This document shows positions 51,518 through 60,524 of a stretch of 64,000 nt of DNA, piece after piece. The stretch comes from an uncultured Collinsella sp. Lineage in GTDB: Bacteria; Actinomycetota; Coriobacteriia; Coriobacteriales; Coriobacteriaceae. The number at the start of each line of letters is the position of its first letter. Within the stretch, counting starts at the first letter, position 1. The notes beneath the pieces are model-generated. The model had not been told where the DNA came from. It worked only from the letters and a program-made list of their open reading frames with translations, and searched no databases. A program made the translations under genes and the position numbers. The DNA lies in the NCBI GenBank assembly GCA_937995345.1, contig CALKKS010000012.1, positions 1-64,000 on the forward strand, read 5' to 3'.

Positions 51518-52366
51518 GTGACCGACATGCCAAGCGAACACACCGAGGGCCTGCTCCGCATTGGCGAGGTGGCGCGCCTGCTCAATTTGAGCGTGGGCAC
51601 ACTGCGTCATTACGAGCAGATGGGGCTGTTAGAGCCGGCATATGTCGATCCGGCGAGTGGGTACCGCTACTACGGATCGCGGCAGCTCTCCACCCTCAAC
51701 ACCATCGGCAACCTGCGCGTTCTCGACCTACCGCTGGCACAGATTCGCGAGTTTGTCACTACGCGCGATATGGATTTGATGCAACGGCAACTGACCAAGC
51801 AACAGGAGTTAATTGAGCGCAAGCGGCGTGAGCTGGAGCGCATGTCGCGCAAGATTGACCAGCGGCTTGCCTTGCTTCATGGCGCTTTGAATGCTGATCT
51901 CGACACCATTAGCGAAATCGAGGAACCCGAACTTCGCTGCGCCGCGCTGCACGAGCGCGTCAATCCCACCGACGCCTATTCGCTGGGATGGCATATCCGC
52001 CAGCTTCAGCAGGGACAGCACGAAACCTTTGCCTATCTTGGCAATCTGGGTGTGGGCATCGCGCCCGAACGCCTGGCCGCCGGTGACTTTGATGGCTACG
52101 ACGAGGTCTTTCTGCTGCTCGATGACACCGATGATTACTTGGGTGACGTTGAGACGCGACCTGCCGCGCACTGCCTGACCATAAGCTTCCGCGGCACGCA
52201 CGGGCAAGCAGCCCCACGCTACGAGCAACTGCTGAGCTACATGCATGAACACAACCTGACGCCCGCCGGTCCCTCGCGCGAAATCGCCCTCATTGACGAC
52301 ATCATCAGCGACGACCCAGCAACCTACGTGACGCAGATCACGGTGCCCGTTTCCCCAGCACAGTAA
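51518..52366 (+). CDS. MerR-family regulator with effector-binding domain
   Basis: A 282-residue BmrR-like regulator: winged helix (LLRIGEVARLLNLSVGTLRH, SGYRYYGSRQL), a dimerisation coiled coil at about 85-125, and a C-terminal GyrI-like drug-binding domain (about 130-280). The start GTG 51518 has AAAGGAG 7 bases upstream; ATG 51527 is in frame. Together with the palindrome between -35 and the MATE gene it suggests an autoregulated efflux operon. Confidence 0.88.
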   Translation: MTDMPSEHTEGLLRIGEVARLLNLSVGTLRHYEQMGLLEPAYVDPASGYRYYGSRQLSTLNTIGNLRVLDLPLAQIREFVTTRDMDLMQRQLTKQQELIERKRRELERMSRKIDQRLALLHGALNADLDTISEIEEPELRCAALHERVNPTDAYSLGWHIRQLQQGQHETFAYLGNLGVGIAPERLAAGDFDGYDEVFLLLDDTDDYLGDVETRPAAHCLTISFRGTHGQAAPRYEQLLSYMHEHNLTPAGPSREIALIDDIISDDPATYVTQITVPVSPAQ

Positions 52367-52369
52367 GAA

Positions 52370-52405
52370 CCGCCCGGAAGGCATCATACTTTCCGGGCGG
52401 ATCTT
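52370..52405. terminator. Bidirectional terminator between merR and ligA
   Basis: CCGCCCGGAA (52370-52379) and TTCCGGGCGG (52391-52400), perfect 10-base-pair stem between convergent genes, with ATCTTC after it. Confidence 0.75.
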
Positions 52406-52424
52406 CAATTTGGTTATCGGTGCG

Positions 52425-54653
52425 CTAAGCCTGGGGCACCTGACCAGTCGCCAGGATCTGCTCGAGTGCATCTTCGTCCAGCACGGGCACACCCAACTGC
52501 TCGGCCTTGGTGAGCTTGGAACCCGCCTTGGGGCCGGCGACCAGATAACTCGTCTTCTTTGACACGCTACCCGAAACTTTGGCGCCGAGCACCTTGAGCG
52601 CCGCGCCCGCCTCGTCGCGCGTGCGGTTGACGAGCGTGCCCGTGAGCACAAAGGTCAGACCCGCGAGCGGCTGCGCGTCGGCGAGCTCGCCTGCCACGCC
52701 AGCGTCGGCTGCGGCTTGCGCATGAGCGGCGCCCAAATCGACCTCGAGCGACAGGCCCGCCTGGCGCAGACGTTCCAGCACGGCAAGGTTCTCGGGCACG
52801 GCCAGGAACTGCTTGACGCTCGCCGCAATCTTGGGACCGATACCCTCGCACTCGGCGATGTCCTCTTCGCTCGCCAAGATGAGCTTGTCAATCGACAGGA
52901 ATCGCTCGGCGATGACCTCGCCCACGCTCTTGCCCACGTGGCGGATGCCTAGGGCAAACAGCACGCGACCGAGCGGCTGGCTCTTGGACTTGTTGAGCTC
53001 GGCGACGATTTTCTCGGCCGTCTTGAGGCCCACCGGAATGGGATCGCCCTTCTTGACGCCCTTTTTGCTGTTGGAGCTGGCATAGGTGCGCCCTGTGTCC
53101 AGGCCGGCGATATCGTCGACCGTGAGCTGGTAGAAGTCCGCGACATCGTGGATCAGGCCGGCGGCGATCATCTTGTCGACGATCTCGTCGCCCAGGCCAT
53201 CGACGTCCATACAGCCGCGGCTCACCCAGTGGAGCAGGCGCTCCTTGAGCTGCGCCGGGCAGTCAATGGACACGCAGCGGTAGGCGACCTCGCCATCCTC
53301 GTGGACCACGGGGCTGCCGCACACGGGGCAGACCTCGGGCATGTGCCAGTCGACCGAATCGGCCGGGCGTTTGTCGAGCACCGGACCCACGACCTCGGGA
53401 ATCACGTCGCCCGCCTTGTGCACGATGATGGTATCGCCCTCGCGCACGTTTTTGCGACGGATCTCGTCGATGTTGTGCAGCGTGGCGCGCGCGATAGTGG
53501 AGCCGGCAACCGTCACCGGGTCGAACTCGGCGACCGGCGTGAGCACACCGGTGCGGCCCACTTGGATGCGAATCTCGCGCAGGACGGTCTGCTTTTCCTC
53601 GGGCGGGAACTTAAAGGCAATAGCCCAGCGCGGTGCGCGAGCGGTAAAGCCCAGGTCGAGCTGCTGCTGGAAGCTGTCGACCTTTACGACTACGCCGTCG
53701 ATGTCGTAGTCCAGGTCACCGCGGTGCTCAAGTGCCTGGGCACAGAACTCGTGAACCTCAGCCGGCGTGGCGCAGCGGGCCACGTTGGGGTTGACGCTGA
53801 AGCCGGCGCTGCGCAGCCAGTCGAGAAATTCGCGCTGGCTGTGGACGTGCAGCGGATCGGTATCGGCAATGGCGTAGATAAAGGTGGCCAGGTCGCGGCG
53901 TGCCGTGACCTTGGGATCCTTCTGGCGCAACGATCCGGCAGCGGCGTTGCGCGGGTTGGCGAAGGGATCGCGGCCCTCGGCATCGGCCTCGTCGTTCAGA
54001 CGCACAAAACTGCCCTTGGGCATATAGACCTCGCCGCGCACCTCGATGGTGCGCTCGCGGTCGGCGCCCATGTGGGCGAGCGCCGGCTCGGACAGGTGCA
54101 TGGGCACATCCTTGATGGTGCGCACGTTGAGCGACACGTCCTCGCCCGTTATGCCGTCACCGCGCGTGGCGGCGCGCACAAAGGTGCCGTTTTGGTAGGT
54201 AAGCGCCACGCCCAAGCCGTCGATCTTGAGCTCGCAGGTATAGGTGACGCTGCCGGCACCGAGTGCATCCTCGGTACGCTGGAGCCATGCGTCGAGCTCA
54301 TCAAGATCCATGGCGTCGTCCATGGAATACATGCGTGCCATGTGCGTGACGGGCGTAAACTGCTCGCTCACGTAGCCGCCCACGCGCTGGGTATAGCTGT
54401 CGGGCGTCACCAGGTCGGGGTAGGTTTCCTCGATTTCTTGCAGCTCAACGAGCATTTTGTCGAAAGCGGCATCCGTGATCTCGGGCGCATCGAGCATGTA
54501 GTAGCGGTAGGCATGGTAGTCGAGCTCATGGCGCAGCTCGGCCGCGCGCGCCGCCGCCTTGGCGCGGGCATCAGTCGGTGCAGCGGCATCCGCGCTCGCG
54601 GGCGTTTCGGTATCGATGTCCACGCCGTCACCAAACAGGCTCGATTGCTCCAT
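52425..54653 (-). CDS. ligA: NAD-dependent DNA ligase
   Basis: Seals nicks during replication and repair using NAD. Of 742 residues: an N-terminal extension of about 35 residues rich in Ala and Asp, adenylation domain with Lys143 (YTCELKIDGLG), OB fold (EFDPVTVAGSTIARATLHN), zinc finger (CPVCGSPVV, CVSIDCPAQ), helix-hairpin-helix region, and C-terminal BRCT (GLTFVLTGTLVNRTRDE). The usual length is about 670; the extra is the N-terminal leader and a short insert before BRCT. AAGGAG lies 7 bases before ATG 54653. Confidence 0.96.
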   Translation of the reverse strand: MEQSSLFGDGVDIDTETPASADAAAPTDARAKAAARAAELRHELDYHAYRYYMLDAPEITDAAFDKMLVELQEIEETYPDLVTPDSYTQRVGGYVSEQFTPVTHMARMYSMDDAMDLDELDAWLQRTEDALGAGSVTYTCELKIDGLGVALTYQNGTFVRAATRGDGITGEDVSLNVRTIKDVPMHLSEPALAHMGADRERTIEVRGEVYMPKGSFVRLNDEADAEGRDPFANPRNAAAGSLRQKDPKVTARRDLATFIYAIADTDPLHVHSQREFLDWLRSAGFSVNPNVARCATPAEVHEFCAQALEHRGDLDYDIDGVVVKVDSFQQQLDLGFTARAPRWAIAFKFPPEEKQTVLREIRIQVGRTGVLTPVAEFDPVTVAGSTIARATLHNIDEIRRKNVREGDTIIVHKAGDVIPEVVGPVLDKRPADSVDWHMPEVCPVCGSPVVHEDGEVAYRCVSIDCPAQLKERLLHWVSRGCMDVDGLGDEIVDKMIAAGLIHDVADFYQLTVDDIAGLDTGRTYASSNSKKGVKKGDPIPVGLKTAEKIVAELNKSKSQPLGRVLFALGIRHVGKSVGEVIAERFLSIDKLILASEEDIAECEGIGPKIAASVKQFLAVPENLAVLERLRQAGLSLEVDLGAAHAQAAADAGVAGELADAQPLAGLTFVLTGTLVNRTRDEAGAALKVLGAKVSGSVSKKTSYLVAGPKAGSKLTKAEQLGVPVLDEDALEQILATGQVPQA

Positions 54654-54761
54654 AGCGGCACTCCTTCGCTCGATTTCAAACGGATACAAGAGTACCACCG
54701 GTCACGATGGGGCCGAATGGTGGTCTCAAACCGCACCGAATCGGCAGCCGTCGGACCGGGG

Positions 54762-54966
54762 TGGACAGTTAGTTCAGATACGTATAAATCTGCGAACCGA
54801 ATCGAGCTCAAATGGCGCCATTTCGCTCCATTTGGTCGTCTCAGAGCGGCCCGATCGGCTTATTTCTCCTTCCGAGCACCCCCTCAGAGCCCTATTTCCA
54901 TCCCGAAACAGCTCAAAACACATCCCGGACTACCCCAGATTTATACGTATCTGAACTAACTGTCCA
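54762..54966. repeat. 205-base element with 31-base perfect inverted ends
   Basis: 54762-54792 and 54936-54966 are exact 31-base inverted repeats beginning TGGACAGTTAGTTCAG. The 143-base interior has no protein frame with a start signal. No obvious target-site duplication flanks it. The compact form is that of a miniature inverted-repeat transposable element or a folded RNA. Confidence 0.85.
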
Positions 54967-55040
54967 GACCATTCCGAACCGAGCTCCTCGCCAGCTCAAA
55001 GTGATCCGTTTTCCTCCGTCCCTGGGGGATCATTATGGAA

Positions 55041-55077
55041 AGAGGGGCTGTCCCGCGCTTGGCGGGACAGCCCCTCT
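55041..55077 (-). terminator. Terminator of htrA
   Basis: AGAGGGGCTGTCCCGC (55041-55056) and its perfect complement at 55062-55077 with a 5-base loop; a short T-run (TTTCC) on the minus strand. It lies 27 bases after the htrA stop. Confidence 0.8.
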
Positions 55078-55103
55078 GGCTTCGATATGTGCGGAACGGC
55101 TCG

Positions 55104-56564
<1,461 letters not shown>

Positions 56565-56593
56565 AGCTGCGATCCTTTCGTCAAATAACCAAA

Positions 56594-56617
56594 GGCCCGC
56601 CAAACATGTGGCGGGCC
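56594..56617 (-). promoter_or_regulatory. Leader hairpin of htrA
   Basis: GGCCCGCC (56594-56601) and GGCGGGCC (56610-56617) in the untranslated leader, followed on the minus strand by TTTGGTTATTTG. It looks like a weak attenuator or the end of another transcript. Confidence 0.4.
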
Positions 56618-56736
56618 ATCATTGTTCACGTTGAGTTGTACCCCAAGCTGGGCACTCCCGAGCACTAGATGCCAAGATTTCAGCTTTGCTTAAGTAATGA
56701 CATGCTTATAGGCCAATTCGTTTTATGCCGTCATGT

Positions 56737-56970
56737 CTATTCGATATAACAGTCGATAGCAAAACTCACGGCTTCGCTCTCTGGCGTGAAAATAGTCTCT
56801 CTGCTTCTTGTTCGCGTTTTTTCATTGCCATTATCATCTCTGACCACCGTGTCAACCACGAGCGTCAATCGCTTCCGAACGTCCAGCAGCTCCAAGGCTT
56901 CCGCCATCCCAGCTCGCATCAAAATGGGAACTCCTGCCATCAGGCCTAAGAACTGCTCCTCATCAATCAT
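56737..56970 (-). CDS. Hypothetical small protein
   Basis: A 77-residue protein not recognised. It has DVRKRLTLVVDTVVRDDNGN and an acidic start; no membrane segment. AGGGGA is upstream of ATG 56970. It begins 3 bases after the stop of the gene at 56974-57330, so the two form a small operon. Confidence 0.55.
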   Translation of the reverse strand: MIDEEQFLGLMAGVPILMRAGMAEALELLDVRKRLTLVVDTVVRDDNGNEKTRTRSRETIFTPESEAVSFAIDCYIE

Positions 56971-56973
56971 TCT

Positions 56974-57330
56974 TCATTCCCCTTGTCTACTTGATTTGGC
57001 TTTCTCGGCTGAATGGGGATATAGAACAGTCCCGTCAAGTTCCTTATCTTCCACAAAAACTAGAATCCATTTTTCACCTGCCTTCAACCCTGCAACATAT
57101 CCGGAACTTGACTTACGGCGCATATCGATTCTCTTACGGCAACCACTTGGCATAAGCGCCTCAAATTGCCCGTTATGAACATCCGATAGAGCGCGCACCT
57201 CGACTGCAACAACCGTGTCGTTTTCTCCCCCATTAGTCGCCCCTAGCAGGGACAAACTCACTTCAGCGACCAAGGCAAGGAAAAGAACCAATAGGGGTAT
57301 TGCCCTTCGAATGAACTTGTCGCCGTTCAC
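56974..57330 (-). CDS. Hypothetical secreted or membrane-anchored protein
   Basis: A 118-residue protein not recognised. The N-terminus (RRAIPLLVLFLALVAEVSL) is a signal peptide or anchor, then a small beta-rich domain with SDVHNGQFEALMPSG and EKWILVFVEDKELDG. The start is taken as GTG 57330, with GGGGTGAT 7 bases upstream; TTG 57351 is possible. GC content is lower than in neighbouring genes. It is coupled to the small gene downstream. Confidence 0.55.
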   Translation of the reverse strand: MNGDKFIRRAIPLLVLFLALVAEVSLSLLGATNGGENDTVVAVEVRALSDVHNGQFEALMPSGCRKRIDMRRKSSSGYVAGLKAGEKWILVFVEDKELDGTVLYPHSAEKAKSSRQGE

Positions 57331-57351
57331 GAGTACAATCACCCCTTGCAA

Positions 57352-57760
57352 TATGTTCCGTCGTGAGCCGTGTAAATTGATACGTCATATGGAAGAAACT
57401 GCAGCCGGTTTGTCTATCCGTTCCAAACCACAAGCAGGTACTTCTTGGCATTTGAGTATGTGTTATGCATTGCCACATAGCCCACAACTGCCATTGCGTG
57501 CCCGCTGCCATTTGACCGGAGCCTCCCAGAGAAAACATTGCCGAAACGCGCATGCGTAGGTTTTCGCCTCTTTGATAACTTTCGCCTGCGTTGGCGTTAT
57601 CATTCCCGAAATCGTTTTGCTCGCATCAACAACGTAATCCCATTTATACAAATCCATGGCAGGTAACTAAATGTTATTCGCTAGATAGTGCTATACGCTT
57701 GATATTGTTTTTACTGACGCACTTTCAGTCGGTAAAAGGTATGATTCTTGCCACAAGCGA
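57352..57760. other. Intergenic region, nothing firm
   Basis: About 410 bases with relatively low GC. Short open frames on the minus strand (for example 57463-57657) have no ribosome binding site and I do not accept them. It may be a gene remnant, but nothing recognisable is left. Confidence 0.35.
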
Positions 57761-57789
57761 GAAAAGGGCACCGAAAAACTCCGGTGCCC
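57761..57789 (-). terminator. Terminator of glnA-like/regulator operon
   Basis: Minus-strand GGGCACCG and CGGTGCCC with an 8-base loop (GAGTTTTT), followed by TTTTCT. Confidence 0.9.
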
Positions 57790-57810
57790 CGTATCGTCTT
57801 CTGGTTATCC

Positions 57811-58473
57811 CTAGTCCTTAAACAGATAGCCCACGCCGCGGACGGTGGTGATGTGCGCCGCGATCTGCGGGCCCACCTTGGAGCGGATACGACGGATGTG
57901 CACGTCAACGGTGCGTGTGCCGCCGCAGTACTCAAAGCCCCACACGCGATGCAGCAGCACCTCGCGGCTGTAGGCGCGGTTGGGATGCGTCGCCAAAAAG
58001 CTCAGCAGCGAGTACTCCATCAGTGTCAGGTCGATGGGCTCATCGTCGAGTGTCACCTGGTAGGTAGCCAGGTTGATCTCGAGGTTGTCGATGTTGAGCA
58101 CATCGTCGGCGGTGACGGTCTCCTCCTCGCCCATCAGGCGCTGCGCGCGAGCCTTGAGCTCGTTGGGCGTCGCTGTGGGGCACACAAAGTCGGCATGCGC
58201 GTGATTCGGCAGGCGCAGGGTACCGAGCGCCTCGTCGTCAACGATCACCAGCATGGGAACACCGCCGCGGTCGTCAAGCCACTTGGCAATCTGATCGATG
58301 CGGTCGCTGCGGATGCCATCGGAATCGAGGATCAGCAGGTCAAAGTCGTGCGCCGCAGTCGGCGAATCGGGAGTGGCAAGACTCACCTCGACACCCAGGG
58401 TGGTCGTCAGGCTGCGGGCAAACTCGTGGAAGCGCGTCGTGCGCGCCATGAACAGGGCACTCTTTTCGGACAT
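57811..58473 (-). CDS. GlnR-like orphan response regulator
   Basis: A 220-residue OmpR/PhoB-type DNA-binding protein. The C-terminal winged helix (about 130-220) contains DLTLMEYSLLSFLATHPNR and GGTRTVDVHIRRIRSKVGP, very like actinobacterial GlnR. The receiver-like N-terminus is atypical: Asp50 is present in LLILDSD but the usual acidic pair near the start and the conserved Lys are not evident, and no histidine kinase is nearby, as for GlnR. GGAGG precedes ATG 58473. It follows the glutamine synthetase homologue on the same strand with 50 bases between, and GlnR-box-like motifs stand before both synthetase genes. Confidence 0.8.
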   Translation of the reverse strand: MSEKSALFMARTTRFHEFARSLTTTLGVEVSLATPDSPTAAHDFDLLILDSDGIRSDRIDQIAKWLDDRGGVPMLVIVDDEALGTLRLPNHAHADFVCPTATPNELKARAQRLMGEEETVTADDVLNIDNLEINLATYQVTLDDEPIDLTLMEYSLLSFLATHPNRAYSREVLLHRVWGFEYCGGTRTVDVHIRRIRSKVGPQIAAHITTVRGVGYLFKD

Positions 58474-58523
58474 ATCGGCCTCCAAAGAAATGAGCTCAAT
58501 CGTACTGGAACAAGCCAGCGCGA

Positions 58524-59861
58524 TTAGGAGTTCGCCAGGTAGTGCTTGATCTCCCACTCGGTGATCGTGGACTCAAACTTATGCCACTCGTCGCGCTTCT
58601 TTTTGAGGAAGAAGCTGTGGATGTGCTCGCCGAGGGCATCCTTCATAAACTGCGAGTCCTCAAACACGTCGAGCGCCTCTTTGAGCGAGCGCGGCAGCGG
58701 CGTGTAGCCGGCCTCGACCATCTGACGGTCGGTAAGCTTGAGCGTCTCGGCCGTGGCCTCGGGCGGGAGCTCCAGCTTGCGCTCGATGCCGTCCAGACCA
58801 GCCGCCAGCGTGACGGCGTTGACCAGGTACGGGTTGGCCATGGGGTCGGGGCTGCGAAGCTCGATGCGCGTGGACAGCTGCTTGCCGGGCTTGTAGACCG
58901 GAATGCGGACCATACTCGCGCGGTTGCGCAGGCCCCACGTGGCGTACTGCGGCACGGAGTCGCCGCCCGTGGTGATGCGCTTGTACGAGTTGACGGTGGG
59001 GTTGGTGATGGCGCTGATCTCGCGCGCGTGCGCAAGGATGCCGGCCATATAGTGCTTGGCGACGTCGGAGAGATGGTACTTCTCGTCGTCCTCGCCCCAA
59101 AACACGTTGTTGCCGTCGTGGTCGAATAGCGACTGGCACAGGAACATGGCGCTGCCGTCCTCGCCCGCCAACGGCTTGGGCATAAAGGAGGCGTGGCAAC
59201 CGCTCTCGTAGGCCTGCTGCTTAATGATGAGTTTGGCCGTGGTGATGGCGTCGGACATGCTCAGGGCCTCGGCGTGACGCAGGCTCATGCCGTGCTGTGA
59301 GCGGCCGGCGGCGTGGAAGGTGTACTCCACGGGCACGGACATCTTCTCGAGCGTGAGAACCGTGTTGCGGCGCAGGTCGCGGGCGGCATCGCTCACCGAA
59401 AGATCGAAGTAGCCCACGTTGTCGAGCGGCTCGGGGGTGTGCTCGTCGGGGAAGTAATAGTACTCCAGCTCGGCGCCCACGTTGAGCAGGTAGCCGGCCT
59501 TCTCGGCCTTGCGGAACATGCGGCGCAGGGCATCGCGCGGGTCGCCGGCGAACGGCTTGCGATCGGGAGTGCACACGTCGCAGAACACGCGGGCGACGCC
59601 GTTGTGGCTCGGGCGCCACGGCAGGATCTGGAAGGTCGAAGCATCGGGGAACGCCAGCATGTCGGCTTCCTCGGGCGTGGCAAAGCCTTCGATGGCCGAG
59701 CCGTCAAAGCCGATACCCTCCTCAAAAGCGACCTCGAGGTCCTCGGGGCTGATGGCAAAGTTCTTGAGGCGGCCGAGAATGTCGACAAACCACAGACGCA
59801 CAAAGCGGATGTCACGCTGCTCTACAGAGCGGAGTACGTAATCGATGTTCTGCTGGTTCAT
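58524..59861 (-). CDS. Glutamine synthetase type I homologue with missing metal ligands
   Basis: A 445-residue protein of the GSI fold. Kept: FDGSAIEGF (51-60), Glu131 and Glu133 in GAELEYYYF, NPTVNSYKR (287-295), Glu334 in RIELRSPDPMANPYL. Changed: the HE of the first n1 ligand is His-Ala (Ala184 in FHAAGRSQ), the second n1 glutamate is Gly191 (SQHGM), the n2 histidine of GxGMH is Phe240 (GSAMFLCQS), and the substrate loop after NSYKR is ITTGGDSVPQ instead of LVPGYEAP. Classical glutamine synthetase activity is doubtful; another substrate or a regulatory role is possible. GGGGAG precedes ATG 59861. The adenylylation site is absent. It is the first gene in an operon with the GlnR-like regulator. 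Confidence 0.85.
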   Translation of the reverse strand: MNQQNIDYVLRSVEQRDIRFVRLWFVDILGRLKNFAISPEDLEVAFEEGIGFDGSAIEGFATPEEADMLAFPDASTFQILPWRPSHNGVARVFCDVCTPDRKPFAGDPRDALRRMFRKAEKAGYLLNVGAELEYYYFPDEHTPEPLDNVGYFDLSVSDAARDLRRNTVLTLEKMSVPVEYTFHAAGRSQHGMSLRHAEALSMSDAITTAKLIIKQQAYESGCHASFMPKPLAGEDGSAMFLCQSLFDHDGNNVFWGEDDEKYHLSDVAKHYMAGILAHAREISAITNPTVNSYKRITTGGDSVPQYATWGLRNRASMVRIPVYKPGKQLSTRIELRSPDPMANPYLVNAVTLAAGLDGIERKLELPPEATAETLKLTDRQMVEAGYTPLPRSLKEALDVFEDSQFMKDALGEHIHSFFLKKKRDEWHKFESTITEWEIKHYLANS

Positions 59862-59926
59862 GTCGCTCCCCTTTCTTTCGGGCGGGTTTCGACTGGTCTA
59901 TATCGCAGATACTATCGCAGAAAAAT

Positions 59927-59942
59927 GTTTCCGCAGGGTTAA
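59927..59942 (-). promoter_or_regulatory. GlnR-box-like site before glnA homologue
   Basis: Minus strand reads TTAAC-CCTGCG-GAAAC, one mismatch from GTnAC-N6-GnAAC. The plus-strand GTTTCCGCA is identical to that before glnN at 2487-2495. It lies 66-81 bases before the start codon. Confidence 0.5.
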
Positions 59943-59987
59943 AGCGTATCAAGCGCTCAAAAAACGTGCGCGCGAAGGCTGTCTGAC

Positions 59988-60482
59988 TTACGCGCGATCA
60001 TAAACGATCACTCCTTCGCGCTCGATTGCCGCGGCAAGATCGCCATCAAGATGGTCGCTCGAGACGAGGTCAACCTGCTTCCCGGTCTCCTTACGTACCG
60101 CTTCGCCAAACGCCGACAACGCGAAAAGACCAAAGCCATGCTCGCGATCGACTTCGAGACGCAAATCGATATCACTATCGACACGCGCCTCACCACGGGC
60201 ATACGAGCCAAAAAGGACCACGGTTTTGATGGCGGGAATCGGGCTGGCCGCCTCGCGGACGGCGGACTCAATCTGAGCAATATCCAAAATGTCTGCGGCA
60301 ACGTTTTCGCTTGCAGAGTTTTTACCAAGTGAAGGAACAAACGGCAGCGAGCGCTCGCGCAGCATCTGCCTCATAAACATATTGACCGCAACAGACGAAG
60401 TCATGCCGAGTTCTTCGCATAGCTCGGCAAATGAATCTTTAATTGACGAGTCCACTCGTACACTCAGTACAGACGCAGCCAT
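59988..60482 (-). CDS. RelB/DinJ-like antitoxin fused to a minimal nucleotidyltransferase
   Basis: A 164-residue fusion. Residues 1-50 are a ribbon-helix-helix of the RelB/DinJ type (SVLSVRVDSSIKDSFAELCE, MTSSVAVNMFMRQMLRERSL). Residues 80-164 are an MNT-type nucleotidyltransferase with GSYARGEA at 92-99, Asp104 and Asp106 (DSDIDL), and a third acidic residue Asp138 (QVDLV). No separate toxin gene (RelE/YafQ or HEPN) is adjacent. AGGAGGT precedes ATG 60482 and an inverted repeat sits in the promoter. It could be an orphan antitoxin that modifies a target, or a self-contained regulator. Confidence 0.8.
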   Translation of the reverse strand: MAASVLSVRVDSSIKDSFAELCEELGMTSSVAVNMFMRQMLRERSLPFVPSLGKNSASENVAADILDIAQIESAVREAASPIPAIKTVVLFGSYARGEARVDSDIDLRLEVDREHGFGLFALSAFGEAVRKETGKQVDLVSSDHLDGDLAAAIEREGVIVYDRA

Positions 60483-60491
60483 GGATACCTC

Positions 60492-60523
60492 CTGTATGAC
60501 ATTGTCTATATAATATCATACAG
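60492..60523. promoter_or_regulatory. Inverted-repeat operator before the fusion gene
   Basis: CTGTATGA (60492-60499) and TCATACAG (60516-60523) flank an AT-rich centre with TATATAATAT. The position just upstream of the ribosome binding site is typical for binding by a ribbon-helix-helix autoregulator. Confidence 0.6.
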
Positions 60524-60524
60524 A

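Noticed and set aside
53148..54959. 603-codon plus-strand open frame opposite ligA
   Set aside because: It is a shadow of ligA, with the same low-complexity antisense composition, and it runs into the inverted-repeat element at 54762.
57463..57657. 64-codon minus-strand open frame
   Set aside because: No ribosome binding site, no recognisable family, and it lies in a low-GC gap; at most a remnant.
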